This document shows positions 1 to 14,000 of a stretch of DNA of 64,000 bases, one piece after another. Within the stretch, counting starts at the first letter, position 1. Every line of letters begins with the position of its first letter. The position numbers and the translations under genes are program-made. The notes under the pieces are model-generated. The model had not been told where the DNA came from, did not search any database, and saw only the letters and a list, made by a program, of their open reading frames with translations. Origin of the DNA: Channa striata (lineage: Eukaryota; Chordata; Actinopteri; Anabantiformes; Channidae); contig CM065183.1 of the NCBI GenBank assembly GCA_033026295.1, positions 12,440,657-12,504,656 on the forward strand, given 5' to 3'.

Positions 1-3000
1 AAAAGAGAGTGATGTGTGACAAATATTGATTCTTTCAGCGTAACATGTGGCCGCTTCACGATTTCTGATGAAGGAAAGGATGATGAAGGGCTCAGGACTG
101 TGTGAACGCTTGGAAACGAGGTGCTAATGCGGCGGCATGGGAAAGGACAGTCATCAGTACGTATGGAGGAGACTTCCTGCACGGGGAGGCCACGATGCCA
201 CAGTGCATCAAATATGTGCACATCCGCATGACTGAGTGACACTTCTACACTGAAGGCAGCTGAGTGTCCCACACAGGAGAAACGCATGTTTTAAGACAAA
301 CAAGAAAGTCAGAGCGCGGTCACTCGGGAAAGTGGCACAATGGAATCTGTCTTCATGACAAAGGAAGAGCAGGTACTGCAGAGAACTATTTTCAGTGTAC
401 AGTACCTACATACAGAAATTTCCAACGTCTGGCTGATAGTTGGTCAACTTAAAATGCTGCTGCCAAAAACACTCAATACAGGGGAAGTTTGAAAAGTTTG
501 CATCAGTGGGTGTAGGAACCTTGGTGACAAGTGTGAAACTTATATATAAGCAGTACTATGCCACAAACCCTGTCCCCAAACAGGAGTGTTGCTCTTGGGA
601 TTGTAAAATGTTGAATTCAATTTTTTATTAAATGTATGATTATCATCCACTGTAGTTAAACCCTTAATAAGACACGGTTTGTCAGGATACACTAGTTTCC
701 TTCATTTTGAACTGTCCAACTTCCCTCATAGCTCAGCAGCGTCTAGCCTTCTGTTAGTCAACACTTCAAATTCCTCCAGACTCGAATTCAAGGATAAAGA
801 AAAATGTACTTACTGCATCTCTGAAAGAAAAGCTGAGTTTGCAGAGCAATTACCACTTTTCGGGCTGTTCTGATCAGGCATTGACACATCACACTTCGGC
901 CGCTGACAGTGTGGATTCACTGAGCCGCCAGCAGCTGTTACTTAAGCTAAACCTGACCGCCCCAAGTTCTTCAAGGTTGCAAAAAATCTCTCATGAAAAA
1001 TAAATCAAAACAAACAAAAGTGTCGGTAAACTGCAGTCCTAGCTGCATCCTGGCACTTATCACGCCTGTTAGCGTGAAAAAAAACCTCAAAGAAGATGTC
1101 TGATCTGACCACATGTGTGAGGAAAACGAGGTCCGTATTTGATAATGGGATTAGTGACATTAAGCTCTGTGGAATTCACCACAGCACTTCAGTTGGTGTT
1201 TGATGCAGCTCAAGTCTGAGCCATGAACTTTTTCACACTTACATGTTACTATATAGGCCGTTGTTACTATAGTTACTGCATTTTTATTTCCGTATGTGAT
1301 CATTTTTGTGTGTTTTATGTTTTTGTACTTTGATTTGATGTGATATGCACCTCAGTATGTGCCCACTACTGAACATGTTACCATCAACAATCCAACCTAA
1401 ATTTATTTAGGGTTTTGGAGAATAGTGCTGCAGACTTTCTGACAGTTCTGCAATTTATATTATACATCACGTAGTGGGAGAACTGAGACAATTGAAGTTG
1501 AAAAATCTAATTTATACAAGAAGAAAAAGAAAACAATGAATTTCTATGTACTACAAACCACTTCCTCTGCTTCTGCTATTCCTATTATTTCCGCCACAGG
1601 TTGTAGTGGACCTGATCATTACAGATCAGCACAGGCTTTTCAAATAGCAGCTCTGACTTGTATTGCAACTTTACTCCAAACAGCTACTTCACTAATCAAT
1701 ACCCCCGTGTCATTTAGAATATGAGAAAGAAAGAAAATTGTCAAGTTAAAAAAACATTATTCTTTAGCTCAAAAACATAAAGTAAGTGTAACGAATCTTT
1801 GCAAGCCATTGTTACTGAAAAGAGTGAATGAATTAAAATGATGGCGGTAATGGAACGTAACGTTTTTTACCACTGCGTCTTTGGAGCCAAACACAAAGAT
1901 TTTGGGATGACTTTTCACTCCTTTCTGATTGGCCAGTTTGCAGAAGCCTGCCGGTGGGCCGAGCAGAGTCATTAGCCATGTATGAACTAAGTGAATGTGG
2001 CTGTGACCTTTGTGGATGTGTTGATCAAAATGGAGGTTCACCAACGGACTCACAATGTTTGTACATCAGACTGTCCAGGACAGCCAGGAAAACTTTAAGA
2101 CCAAGCCATAATAGCAGATGGAGAAACATGAGATGGCGTGTTTATGTGATTCTTATCCTTTTTTTTATGTAGGGGTTGATACTCATACTAAAGGAAGTGG
2201 CGAGCAATCGTCACCATTGATTTTCCACAGGACAGCAAGTGATAGGGGAAACCTAAGTGACGTCATGCTGCTTGGTCCAAGCGGTGTTTTTAGGGTTTTG
2301 TCTTGGACTTGTTTGATTTAATAAAGGGACCATTAGCAATCTACCTTCTCAGGAAATCCTATTTAATGTAAAGCCTTTAGTAAATACATTTTCAACCCAT
2401 TTACTTTTTTGTGATTGTTGTCTGCATTTTTAATTGAACAATGGGACCTTGTTCCAATCCACGTCAGCATTTCTGTAATTCCCCATTTTCTAATCTATTG
2501 TGACATATTTTCAATGCTGCCTGCAAAGCGTGAGTGTAGGACTGAGGACTGACCGTGGAAACAAACACGCAGGACAAACATGTTATTTACACCACTCAAA
2601 GAAAATAGAGGCAAACAGCAAGGTAATAAGAGCGTGTCACACACTCTTGCATGCGCTGGCAAGCGTGTGGATGCTCATCACTGTGATTCCGAGGGAGGAA
2701 GCCTGTGCAGGTGCAGTGACAGGCACCTAAACCTAAAGACACAAACATGGAGGGATGTGAGTACCACATCCAAACACATGTCCGCACTGCCTTTTCTGGC
2801 TTTTACACAGAAGGATGGGTGTGCATGCTCTCTAGATGGATGTTAGTCTGTTAAACTGTATTACCAAACCTATAATTCTGTTTGTTTTTGGATACAGTGG
2901 TGGCCACAGCAGCTCCTTTATTGATTTACAGCAGAGCTCCTTCAGTGGAGACTTGGCTTTAGCTGAAGGGAACTTACACCCCCCTCTGAGTACAGCGGGC

Positions 3001-6000
3001 TCACACCAAAGGCCTGATTGTAGGAAGGAGACACAAACCAAAGACAGTCCAAAGGGCAAGCGATGTGAAATCTCAGAGGCTTCTCGTTGGACAAAAGCAT
3101 TCCCTGGGTCTCTGCTGGTTGTCCAAGCACTAAGAAGTTAAAACTCTCATGGTTTCATTTTATTTTCAGTTCTATTTTTCCCTGCTTGAGTCTTCGCTCA
3201 TGATGTCTGCAAACGTTTTAAAAAATGATTAGAGATTTGCTGCATTTGCATTTGCAATAATAACAAGCCAAGATTGCACATTATTTCCCAGGGATTGTGA
3301 AATTGCAAGCTTATTTTAAGTCAAATTCCATATCTGTCTAATTCAAAATCCAGAGTTGCATCATTGACTTCATTAACCAGTAAATATCTAATTTGTTGCA
3401 AGTCAAGAGAATTGTGTGACCTGGTTTCACCACTGCGTAGCTACTAGCAGATATTTCTAGTTTTGGACAGAAGTAGGCACCTGCAAACCTCAAACCAAAA
3501 ATAATGAAGACGACATGAGCTGATGATGATGTTTCTTTGATATAAGGTGTTGATGGTGACACTGTATGATGGTGTGAGCATCTGAGGGTGAAACAAGTTG
3601 TGTCCTTGACGACATCTTGCTGTCTCCTGGTGAAGCTTCGCCAGCTCATTGAAAAATACGTCGCATTTTACGTTTTGTGGCCGCTTTTCTGGTGGAAAAA
3701 TACAAGCAGTTACAAGGAGTGAAACTAAATAAGTCCAAGAAATTCAAGTAGATTTTCCTAAAATACTAAGATCTAAACACAAAGAAAAAACGTTCTCCCT
3801 AGTCACCAGGACGACGGCAGATGTATACGCTGCATGTTGAAGGGGGAACCATCTCGTGATGCCTGCAGATGTTGCTGCTGCTGCTACCAAGCAGGACAGC
3901 AGCTCGTCTTCCCTGGCGTGAGGAGTGGGGAACAGCAGAACTTCCCAAACTCCGTGAAGCAGCGTTGTGCCTCCAGCTGCATTAATACGTTCTGAAATGT
4001 GTGCTCTTATAAATGTGTTATTGTTCTGTTTTGTGATGAAAAACATTAAACACTAAGGAGACAAGAGTGGATGTATATATTTTCTGCGCATTATTTTGAA
4101 GATAAAGTTGCCATGTTTTCCAGGGTCATTTACATCTCAGGCTTTTCTAATAAAACCGTGAGACAGGCAGGGAAACAGAAAGAACTATGAGCACAAACTT
4201 GGAAGACAATGTTTTTCTCGGCGCATAAATTCAAGTTTAATCTGTTTAATAGTGTGCGAAGAGTTTGAGTTCACAGATGAGAAGGCAAACATAATGTGTG
4301 TGGTTGTGTCTAAATGTACACGCAAGCAGCGAGTTCAGTGTTGGGTCAGTAGGTGCTGGAGAGTCTGGTGTTTGCTCCGTATTAGTGACGGCATCTCTGC
4401 CAGGATGGGTTTTCGCTTCCTTCTCCTTTCTTCTAATGTGTGTGTGTTTGCATCTATTCGGGCTCAGCCTTTCTCTGTTCTTTTGCCAACAGCAGTAATT
4501 ACATCACTGTCACTGCACTCACGAAAAACACAAACACACAAATAAGCACATGCAGCTACTAAAACCATGACCTGGTTTAAAGCATCACACTGGTACTTTT
4601 CATTTTCCGTTCAGCTAATGAAGCCTGTGAAGAGTCGCAATCCTCTGCTGTATTTACCGCAAAGCTCCCACTGTCTGCTGCAGCAGGATTAACTCACCGC
4701 ACAGGCGTCATAGACTCCCATTATTTTCAAAAATCCCTAAAACTGCTCAGACACACTGCAGCACCGCCTAATAAAACAAATGATGTTATGAGCAGAAATG
4801 CGAGTGTTGTCCTACTGATTGCTTCCTCTGAGTAAAACGGGTTTTTGTTTTTTGTTTTTTTCCACTGAGAGTGGAAGCTGGAGCAATGCGTGGAGAATAA
4901 AGTCTTGATAGATACAAATAGTGATTTCTTATATTAAATTCTGGTAAAATAGGAAGACTTCACATGCAGTGACTGTGGCATTCAGTCAGGTAAGAAGAAT
5001 AACCAGAGTTATCGAATTTACAGTGATAGATGGTGTTGTCAAGGCTGCAGTACTGCGTGTCCCTGACTGTTTCTAAAGGGAACATTTTTCTTTTAATTTC
5101 AGGTATAAAAATGTAGACAAGTATTACTTTTAAAAATGTTGATGAAGGTGGTGTAAGCAATTATTGCCATAGTAACTGTGGACATGATGTTTGTCAGAGA
5201 ATCGGAGGAGAAAATCTTTTGCTTTTCGGAAACTTTTGTATTTTCTGTGTTTAAATGCAGTGTAAGTAATAATAAGTGTAAGGCTGCGTTAGTGTGATTT
5301 GGTGGTTTCCTCCACAACAGCAGAAGAAAACAGTCTAAATGCGAAAAGACTTTTGCAACTGAACATATACAGCTGCAGATTTACCTCCAGCCCGTGACAT
5401 ATTATCACCTCTTTTAAGATAAATGTCCCTAGGTTTTCAGAAGGCCAAGATTCTGTCTGTTATGCAGTTGAAATGTTTTGAAGTTAATTTTATTTAGTTC
5501 AGTTTAGCCCCACAGTGACTGTTTTTACATACCCTCAAATGAGCAGGTTACTGCAAATCCATGTATACGCGCGTCAGATGAGTAACCTGATTTTTCCTCC
5601 ACCTGTACAGTGACAGAACACACTGCACTTTGACTTTCTTTTTCTTTTTGGCTGTGTTCATGCTGCTGCAGAGTGTCACTGTACAAACTCTGAATGAAAA
5701 AGATGCAGCAGTGGAAAGCGACTTATTTACACTGCGATGAAGCACTTTGTGTTGGGTTCATTTTCAGTTGGTCGTCCTGTTAATAGCTTTTCCTTTTATT
5801 CAGTCTTGTACTGCTCCACCTGCAGCCTTTTGTCATGTACGCACCCTGTCAGAGAAAGCTGATTAGAAACCTGTTTACGTGTCTACACGGCAGAGAATTT
5901 TGTCTTCTCCAACAGAAATTCACTAATCCAATTTCCCATTTACATGACAGTTAAGAAAACAGTAGTTTTCATCACAAAAGATACAAAAGTCCAGCACCAA

Positions 6001-7265
6001 TGAAAAAAGGGAGCACGTGTTGGCTTTCTAAATCAGAACACCCTACACTGTAGCGTCCCTGAATGCCTCACACACTACAATGCAGTGTTTTTATGACAAA
6101 TGAGGACAAATGGTTTTTCAGAGTCCAGTAACTGTTTCAATTTGAGATTCGAGTTGTGGATGGAGGATCGACAAACCTGAACCATTTGTGATTGGTTTGA
6201 CGAAAGAAAGTTTGACAATACTGAGGAACAAATGTTTTAACGGAACTATTGAATCATCTGACTGATATTTTTTATTCACCTTTTGGCAGTGAGAGAGATC
6301 TGGACTGAAAATTTGTTTAGGAGAATTTAGGAAAAGGTGCTAAATCACTAATTGTAATTAGAATTATTAGATTTGCCAGCAGGTGTCAATACTGGACAAT
6401 GTTAAATGAGGCTTTTGGTAATGAAGCATTCGGCCTTTCACTGAGGCTTGTTGCTTCAAAAAAATCACATGATGCCTTTGAATAAAGCGCATTAATTTTC
6501 CAAACTTAAACACTGTCCACTGTGAAAGAGCAGACAAGCAATATCACATTTCTAATTTAGTGTATATCACTTGCAGGAGAGCCCCCATTCCTCCTAATTG
6601 TCTTTTCACATTCATTGTTCCTGAGGGCCGTGACACTCCAGGCTGACAAGTGAACTCTAGTCTTTGCAGTGTGTTCAAGTGCCACTTTTTGGCCCAGACA
6701 AACAGCAACGTGAGCAGCAGCAGCAGTTGATATTATTAACTGCAGGTGTTTTTACAGTCCGATGACTTGGCACATTAAGAAAACATGTTCTTTAAAACCC
6801 TGAATATTTTAGAAAAACTTCATGTTCACCTGATTACCCAGCATCCGCTCCCTTTTTAAAGTTGTCCCCTAACTGGATAACACTTTGCAGCTGCAAAGTC
6901 AAAACAATGAGCTGAAAGAAGCTAAAATGCTCTGCAGAGTTGAGGAGAAATAAAGAATAGTAAGAGTAATATTTCCCTTGTACATGTTTAGTTAGCTGTT
7001 TAGACGGAAACGTTAATTTTCTGCTCTATGCTGATGACCATATTCTATGTGCCACTTATTTTGCTTCATTTAAAGTTGCACTAATTAAGTTTAATTGTTT
7101 GGCAGCCTTTAAATCACAATATTTCAAAATATAGGTGAACAAGTACATATTAAATTTAAAAAAATCAGTTATGTTGTGTTTCACAGTTTGTTCAGGCAAA
7201 AGGAAAACGCTCTAATTGGTGATATTGGATTTCTGTATCACCACATATCACAAGTTAGCAGATAC

Positions 7266-7303
<38 letters not shown>

Positions 7304-9340
7304 CAAACTGCCCTACTTTGATCCTCTTCCTCCTCCCTTCCTCGCTCTCTTGCTCTGTACCAGGAAATATTGGATTGACAAAATAAACCGCCACCTCAAC
7401 ACACTTTGATCTTTGAAACTGCTCGAACCCCTCTAACTTTCTTTGAGCCACAAATCTTTCCTTTTCCTTTCCCCTTTTGTTCTCCTTCCATCTCCGTCTT
7501 CACATCCACACACACTTGTTCTTGCAGCACACTTTCTCTGCCTGTCTTCTCTACTTTCTAGCCCTGCAGTGCACTTTTCCAAAGTGTGCTCTCATTTCCA
7601 AGCAGGAATGAGTTTCGCTCTGTCCACACCTTCCGTCTTCCCACTTCTCCTTTTCAGTGAGAGGTGGCTACAATGACCTGCAGCTGCTGATGATTTTAGC
7701 AGGAACTAGTTTGGACTCTATTTATCAGCCGTGCTCTTTGTTTTATCTCCACCTTGCATGAGTGGGTGGTGGGATGATGATTGCTTTGTGCTCACATGTG
7801 GATACAATGAGTCAGTGGAGACAAAATGTGCAACCCCATGATTTATAAAGTGCAAGATGGCATACTGAGCAGTGTAACTCTGCAGAAAAACCCTGGGGGA
7901 CATATATAAAACAACCTGAGTCTGTCTCTGAGATGGCTCATACTCTCCTGCCTGTTACTGCAGTGGATTAACTTGATGTCTTTTGGCTGTAAATATTCCA
8001 CTCTCTCAATCTCTGGTGGCTGTATTTGAGGCCTTCAAAGGTGCACTGGCATCTAGTTGTGAGACTGTAAATTGCAGCCATATGAATGTCCCCATCCGTC
8101 TCATTCCAAGTGTGAGAGAGCACACGTTGTCCGCCAGGCGCATGTTGACATCTACAATATGAGCTGAAAGGTTTTTTTTACCGTACTTTCAGTGGCAATT
8201 TTGAGATGCCATGGGCTGATCTCTGGGTCTAGTTTTGGGGCGTACATGTAAAATGACATTTCCTTTTTAAAGTTTGACACTGTGAACGTGTTTTGGGACT
8301 TGGATGCATATTACAGGGTAGACAGGACATTTCTTTGTCACTCCGAAAATATTTTGATGTTCGCTGTCAACAGTTTTCACTTGGGAAAGGCGACATCGAG
8401 GTTTATCCTCATTTTTTATTTTACTGTCGCATGTCCCTTAATGTCTTAAACCTGACAGCGATTCTTCTTTGCCTCCCCAGTGGCACTTTAGTGTCAACAC
8501 ATTCAAGTTTTTACATGTCAAATTTCTTCTTTAAGACCCATTTTTGATTTGTCCATTCTTTGTGGCACAGCATGGCAACCTCCATACTGGTATTGCTTTT
8601 TATATAAATATAAAAGAGTCATTGTAAGCTAAAGAAAACACAACATTTCTTATTTCACTAATACAAATATGATGTTTTACATGGTTTTGTTGTTGCTCTT
8701 TTACTTTCCTTCCACTTTCCACCCAACCCAAGTTGAGTGTGAAGGCAGATGGCTGCCCCATCCTGAGCCTGGTTCTGCTGGAGGTTTCTTATATTAAAAC
8801 CATCACCAAAAGGGATTAGTTGTATTTTCTCTACATATTTGTATCTTGAGATGATATGAGTTGTGAATTGAGCTTTATGTAAAAAAAGTTGAATTAAATA
8901 TTCCATTCTCTAAATGTTGCTGGTAATATGCTTCCAAACTACACAGTGAACCAGTGAATGCAATACACATACTGAGTGCTAATACTGATCATTTAACAAA
9001 AGAATTCTCCCATGAAGCTTCATGTAAGTTCAGCTGCAGACCCACACAGACTGGATTATGCTAATGTTGAATATGAACACTGTTTGTATTTGGCAGCTCT
9101 CCAGAAGGAACCGCCAAGCTCAGCACAGCAGGGAGAGTCGGCGATAACTTCCCCTGCTGGGGAGACAAAGCCTTCAGGTGGTTGCAAGAGTGTAAAGGCC
9201 ACTTTTGAACAAAGATTTCTGTGTGAACAACAGTGGAGGCAGCACCATGACAAAACAGTGAGAATAGTGATGGCTTCAAGGGACGTGTCACCGCTTTCAT
9301 GTGTTTGCAGTGAAGTCCTACTGCACTTGTGAACAGTCTT
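1..9340. other. gene-free interval
   Basis: I see no conserved coding segment, RNA gene or recognisable transposon here. Open frames are at most about 106 codons, with no family resemblance and mutually overlapping strands, as expected by chance. Contains one AC microsatellite. Regulatory sequence is possible but not shown. Confidence 0.6.
7270..7298. repeat. (AC)n microsatellite
   Basis: About 14 uninterrupted AC units. The apparent reading frames on both strands here (runs of Thr-His or Val-Cys) are products of the repeat. Confidence 0.95.
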
Positions 9341-9988
9341 TATTAGATTAGATTCAACTTTATTGTCATTACACATGTACAAGTACAAGGCAACAAAATG
9401 CAGTTTATGTCTAACCAGCAGTGCAATAAGCAGCAAGTGCAGGATATAGGTTATAAGTTACCTCTAGAAAATATGTTCACATAAAATTATGGATAATATT
9501 TACAGATGCTATGAACATACTCTACAGGTTGTTGTTAACTAGAGCAGAAATTTACAGATGGATAAGGCTATATAGTGGTTGCTATAGTAATCAGGAATAT
9601 ACAAGTATATATGAATATAATATGCAGGTTGCTATTTGCTGTAGTCAGTGAATTTACAGACAATAGTGCAATGAGTATGTGCAATATTAAATAGTGCAAT
9701 GGTTAAGGGGAGGATGTCGGGGTGTATGATTGTGGCAGAGAGGTCAGTGAAGGCAGTGGGGGCAGAGTTCTATAAGGAGACAGCTCTTGGAAAAAAAGCT
9801 GTTCCTCAGTCTGGTGGTTCGTGTGCGGTGGAATCTGAAGTGTCTGCCTGAAGGCAGGAGAGAAATCATTCTCTGGGCGGGGTGAGAGGAGTTCTTAAGA
9901 ATACTGCGTGCTCGACGCAGACAGTGTTTCTTTTGAATGTCCACAATGGCTGGAAGTTGAGTCCCAGTAATGCATTGGGCAGTTTTAA

Positions 9989-11050
9989 CTACCCGCTGCA
10001 GCTCCCATACCAGACTGTGACACAGTTGGTTAGGATGCTCTCTATTGTGCAGCGGTAGAAGTTCACCAGGATAGCTAAGTGGAAGAGGCGCTGGTGAGCC
10101 TGCTTGATTGGGCTGGAGGTGTTGGTGATCCAGGACAGGTCCTCAGAGATGTGGGTCCCCAGGAACTTGAAGGATGGCACAGGCTCAACCACCATCCCGT
10201 TAATGTGGATGGGATCATGTGAGCCTCTTTTCTCCTTCCTGAAGTCCACAATGAGCTCCTTGGTCTTGTTGGTGTTAAGGAGCAGATTATTATCCGTGCA
10301 CCAAGTGACCAGATGCTGGACTTCCTCCCTGTAGGCAGTCTCATTGTTGTTGTTGATGAGACCGATCACTGTTGTATCGTGTAAACTTAATGATGGTGTT
10401 AGATCCATGCATGGGCTTGCAGTTGTGGGTGAAGAGGGTGTAGAGGAAAGGGCTCAGTACACAGCCCTGTGGTACACCAGTGTTGAGCATGATGATGGTG
10501 GAACAGATGGGGTCTGACCTAACATGTTGAGGTCTGTTTGTCAGAAAGTCCATGATCCAATTGCAGAGTTAGGTGTTAATGTCCAGGTCTCTAATTTTGG
10601 TAATTTACTTAGAGGCCATAACAGTGTTGAATGCTGAGCTGAAATCAACAAACAGCATTCGTGCATAAATATTCTTATTGTCCAGGTGTGTGAGCACAGA
10701 GTGAAGTGTGATAGAGACTGCATCCTCTGTGCTCCTATTGCCACATTGGGCAAACTGGTGTGGGTCTAGTGTGGATGGGAGACAATCCTTCAGGTTTGCC
10801 AGGACCAGCAGCTCAAAGCACTTCATAATGATGGGCGTGAGTGCTACAGGGCGATAGTCGTTCAGGAATGTTTCGGCACTGGCACAATGGCTGGGGATTT
10901 AAAGTATGTTGGCACAGCTTCTTGGGCAAGGGACATGTTAAAAATGTCTGTGAATACCCCAGTAAGCTGCTCAGCACATCCTCTAAGAACGTGTCTAGGA
11001 ATGCCATCTGGTCCAGCAGCCTTGTGCACGTTGATCTGGCTCAGTGCCAT
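9989..11050 (-). pseudogene. LINE reverse-transcriptase domain remnant (copy 1)
   Basis: Fragments at 11050-10862, 10826-10605, 10553-10341 and 10408-9989 cover RT from the KAAGPDGIP block to the C-terminal block. Motif A (FVDFSSAF) is visible; the palm YADD/FADD motif is not, because a small deletion near 10380 shifts the frame exactly there. A further fragment of the C-terminal domain (RARSILKNSSHPAQR, LLPSGRHFRFHRT) continues at about 9944-9744. Confidence 0.85.
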
Positions 11051-11289
11051 GTAGACGTCTGTGGAGGTGAGTATGATGGGTGAGTGGTTGGTTGAAGGAC
11101 TAATTCTGGTGGCAGGTTCTTTGTTGTTTCCTTCAAATCGAGCATAAAAGTCATGAAGCTGGTTCAGGAAGGAGACATTTGTGTCTGGGAGGGTAGAGTG
11201 GTTGTGTCTCTAGTCTGTGATGGCCTGGATGCCCTGCCACATACGTCGAGGGTCAGAGTTGGAAAAGTGCTCCTCTAGCTTTAGTTTGT

Positions 11290-11800
11290 AACAGTGCTTG
11301 GCCTTTTTTAATGCCCCTCTTCGGATTTGCCTTGGAAGTGCTGGAAGTGGGCTTCTGCGTCACCTGATCTGTAGGCAGCATTACGTGCTTTCAGCAGGAG
11401 GCGCACCTCCTTGTTCATCCATAGCTTCTGATTTGGGTGTGTGGTTAGGCTTCAGCCATGTTTGTGTATACATAGTTCAGCGTTTTCTTTCCTCTGGTGT
11501 GACAAGAGACGTTTTGGTGAAATTTGGAGAGGATTGCCTTTAAGTTGGAGTGATTAAAATCTCCAGCAACAATAAATGCAGACTCCGGGTGAACAGTCTG
11601 TTGTTTGCTGATGGCTGTATAAAGTTCGTTCATAGCAAGCTTGGCATCAGCGTCGGGAAGAACGTAAAAAGGAGTAATAATGGTGGAGGTGAACTCCCGT
11701 GGCAGATAGAATGGTCTACACTTAACCATGAAGAAACTCTAGGTTACCTGAGCAGTGTCTCCCAACAGTGGCAGAGTTTGTTCACCGAGCTTTGTTAACA
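11290..11800 (-). pseudogene. LINE AP-endonuclease domain remnant (copy 1)
   Basis: The minus-strand frame 11729-11445 encodes KCRPFYLPREFTS, a YTAISKQQ segment, the GDFNH catalytic-core motif and TLNYVYTN. GDFNH is typical of apurinic-endonuclease-type LINE nucleases, which nick target DNA before reverse transcription. The frame is closed on both sides by stops, so this is a remnant. Confidence 0.8.
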
Positions 11801-13967
11801 TAAATGCACAGTGCTCCTCCTCTGGTCTTACCAGAGTCATCTGCTGTCTGCCCGGAACGTGTGGTGGTCAGCTAGGGTGAAAGCATTGTCCGGTATACAG
11901 CTGTTTAACCAAGTTTTGGTGAAGATCATGATGTTACAGTTCCAGAGTTTCTTGCTGTGGTTGATGCTGAGTTCGAATCTCGTCCATTTTGTTCACCAGC
12001 GACCGTGCATTAGCGAGGAAAATGCTGGGCAAAGATAGCTGGCATGGTGTTAGCCTTAGCTTAGCTCTTAGGCTTCCGCGTTTCCCCCATCTTTGTTTGT
12101 GGTCTCAACGCTGTCTTTGAGCACTTCCGTGTTAAACCTTGTCTCTTGTTTCACGAGTGACTTAAAGGTTCAACAAGAACCAGGCTGATTTTTTAATCTA
12201 CACACACAAGGCTTGTCAAATTTCTAACCCCAGTCAGAGTCTTAACATTGGATTTAAAACATTTGAAGCTCTGGCACCTTCCTACACATCAGTGTACTGT
12301 GCATGATTAGACCCTTTAAAGTTAACTGTCCTACACCAAACCTATGTTTAAGTACATTATGATAAATTAATGAATTGTAGCACATAAATTTTATGCAAAT
12401 TAGCAAGTGACAAGTACAACAAATTAAAAATCTTTAGTAAAAGTGTTGCATCTCCATTTACTGACCCACATGTATATGTAAAGGCCCTTTTATAATTCTC
12501 TATCGACACGTAAGCAGACCGATGCAGACTAGGGAACTATGGGTAACTGTAGGCCGCAGAAGGTCGCAGACACCCCGACATGCACAACCGTCATATCTTG
12601 TTGTCAAAGGTGTGACTTGACAAAGCTAATTAGCTAATGACAGGAATAGAAATAAAACTAGAAATGTCTAGTGTTGAAATAGAAATAGAATTGGAAAAAA
12701 GAATGGAAAAGTAGAACAAGAAATTATTATTTAATAACAACAAAGGACAAGACATAGTTCTCTTTGTCTATCAATACATTACACCCTTGACTGAACAATG
12801 GCGACAGAAAACTCTAGATGCTTCACGCATTTTCTTTCGTTATTGTAATTTTGTGCTCTCTACTCTTGTGAAGGTCAGTTCAGTAGACCACACCTCAGCA
12901 GAGCTTCCTGCAGAGCCCTGGAAAAACGTCAAAAATGTAAATGTCCTGTTCAGCCAATTGGGGTTTGTTAAACGCGATACTGTCCTCCTGTGGACACGTC
13001 TGTCTGCAAATAGAAAAAGGAAACGCAAGTGGTGTAGGTTCGAGTTTACGTGTGTCAAAGTATAATTCGGCCTGACCTTCCACTGTAACACAGAACTTTT
13101 CTCCTACAAAAAAGAACTTGCCTCTTAGCTGCTACACGTACAACAGTAACACTTACAGAATGTGATAAACTGCAAACATTAGATGACCAAGCGTAACTCT
13201 GATCTTATAAATTGGATTTATCTTGCTTACTGTTAACTGAGCTATTGGGGCTCCAGGCTTCATCCCTTGTGTCTGACTGGGGGTACACAGACCGTGAAAG
13301 CAACCACAGTTACTTCTTCTGTCATCTCCTGAAGCACTGGGCTCCATGTCCCTCATGGGAAGAGCATCAATGGGTGCCTCCACAGGATCCAATGGAGGGG
13401 AACTATCAGGGGATAACTTCCCATGATGATTGCCTTTTCTCTAATTGTTCAGCACAGTGTGACAGCAGTCATGTTGATGAGGAGGAATCGCCTGGTGATT
13501 TAAGTTCAATTGTATTGGGTGGTGTGAGGTCTCCTGGTTCAGCTTATGCAGAGGCCTCCCACACTGTGGGAGAGCTGCTTTAAACTGGAAATACGCCGTA
13601 TTATTAATAAAAGGGGTTTGGGAATTCCACCCCCATTTACTAAAGAGGACTTTAAGCTCCTCTTGCACAACAATAGTGTCGCCTCATGGCCAACAGGTAC
13701 ATTAGCCCGTGTTAGGATAACACACCTGAATCTCATTACATATATTACATGTTTACAGTCTTGTAATAAATACATTTCATGTCGACTTTTTGTTGTAAAA
13801 TGGATGTGAGAAGAGCAAAGTCGTCTGCCGATGGAGTCTAAACTGGTAGTGCTCTGATGAGCAGGGACATGAGTGTGCTGGAAATGCCTGAAGACACTGA
13901 CAGAGCAGGATTCGTGATGAACATGGCGAAGAGCCTAAATAATGCTGATGTGATGGAAACTCTTGAT

Positions 13968-14000
13968 ATATGGGTGGAGGAGGAGGAGGAGGAGGGAGGG
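13968..14000. repeat. (GGA)n tract
   Basis: GGAGGAGGAGGAGGAGG-type purine repeat; on the minus strand it reads as polyproline in a spurious frame. Confidence 0.85.

Larger units (their letters stand above)
9341..12160 (-). mobile_element. decayed AP-endonuclease LINE (CR1/L2/Rex1-like), copy 1
   Basis: Minus-strand non-LTR retrotransposon whose 3' end is at 9341, where the minus strand ends in an AATAAAG-containing tail with GAATCTAATCTAAT short repeats. Pieces of one polyprotein appear in order but in shifting frames: AP endonuclease (FIVAGDFNHSN near 11560), a linker, then reverse transcriptase blocks (HKAAGPDGIP near 11020, RMLFVDFSSAFNT near 10640, GVPQGCVLSPF near 10465), then the thumb-like part (VDFRKEKRGSH, FKFLGTHISEDL, YRCTIESILTNC) down to 9989. 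Fragments of the endonuclease N-terminal part can be followed to about 12000. Stops and frameshifts are frequent, so it is dead. The clade is assigned from remembered motif style and could equally be L2 or Rex1. Confidence 0.88.

Noticed and set aside
3338..4046. Two minus-strand frames of about 100 codons
   Set aside because: No domain, signal or neighbour supports them; length is within chance for AT-rich DNA of this size.
7176..7451. Open frames on both strands with Thr-His or Val-Cys runs
   Set aside because: They are translations of the AC microsatellite.
9012..9436. Overlapping frames of 106 and 126 codons on opposite strands
   Set aside because: No recognisable motif, no splice or promoter context; the minus-strand one partly runs into the LINE 3' end.
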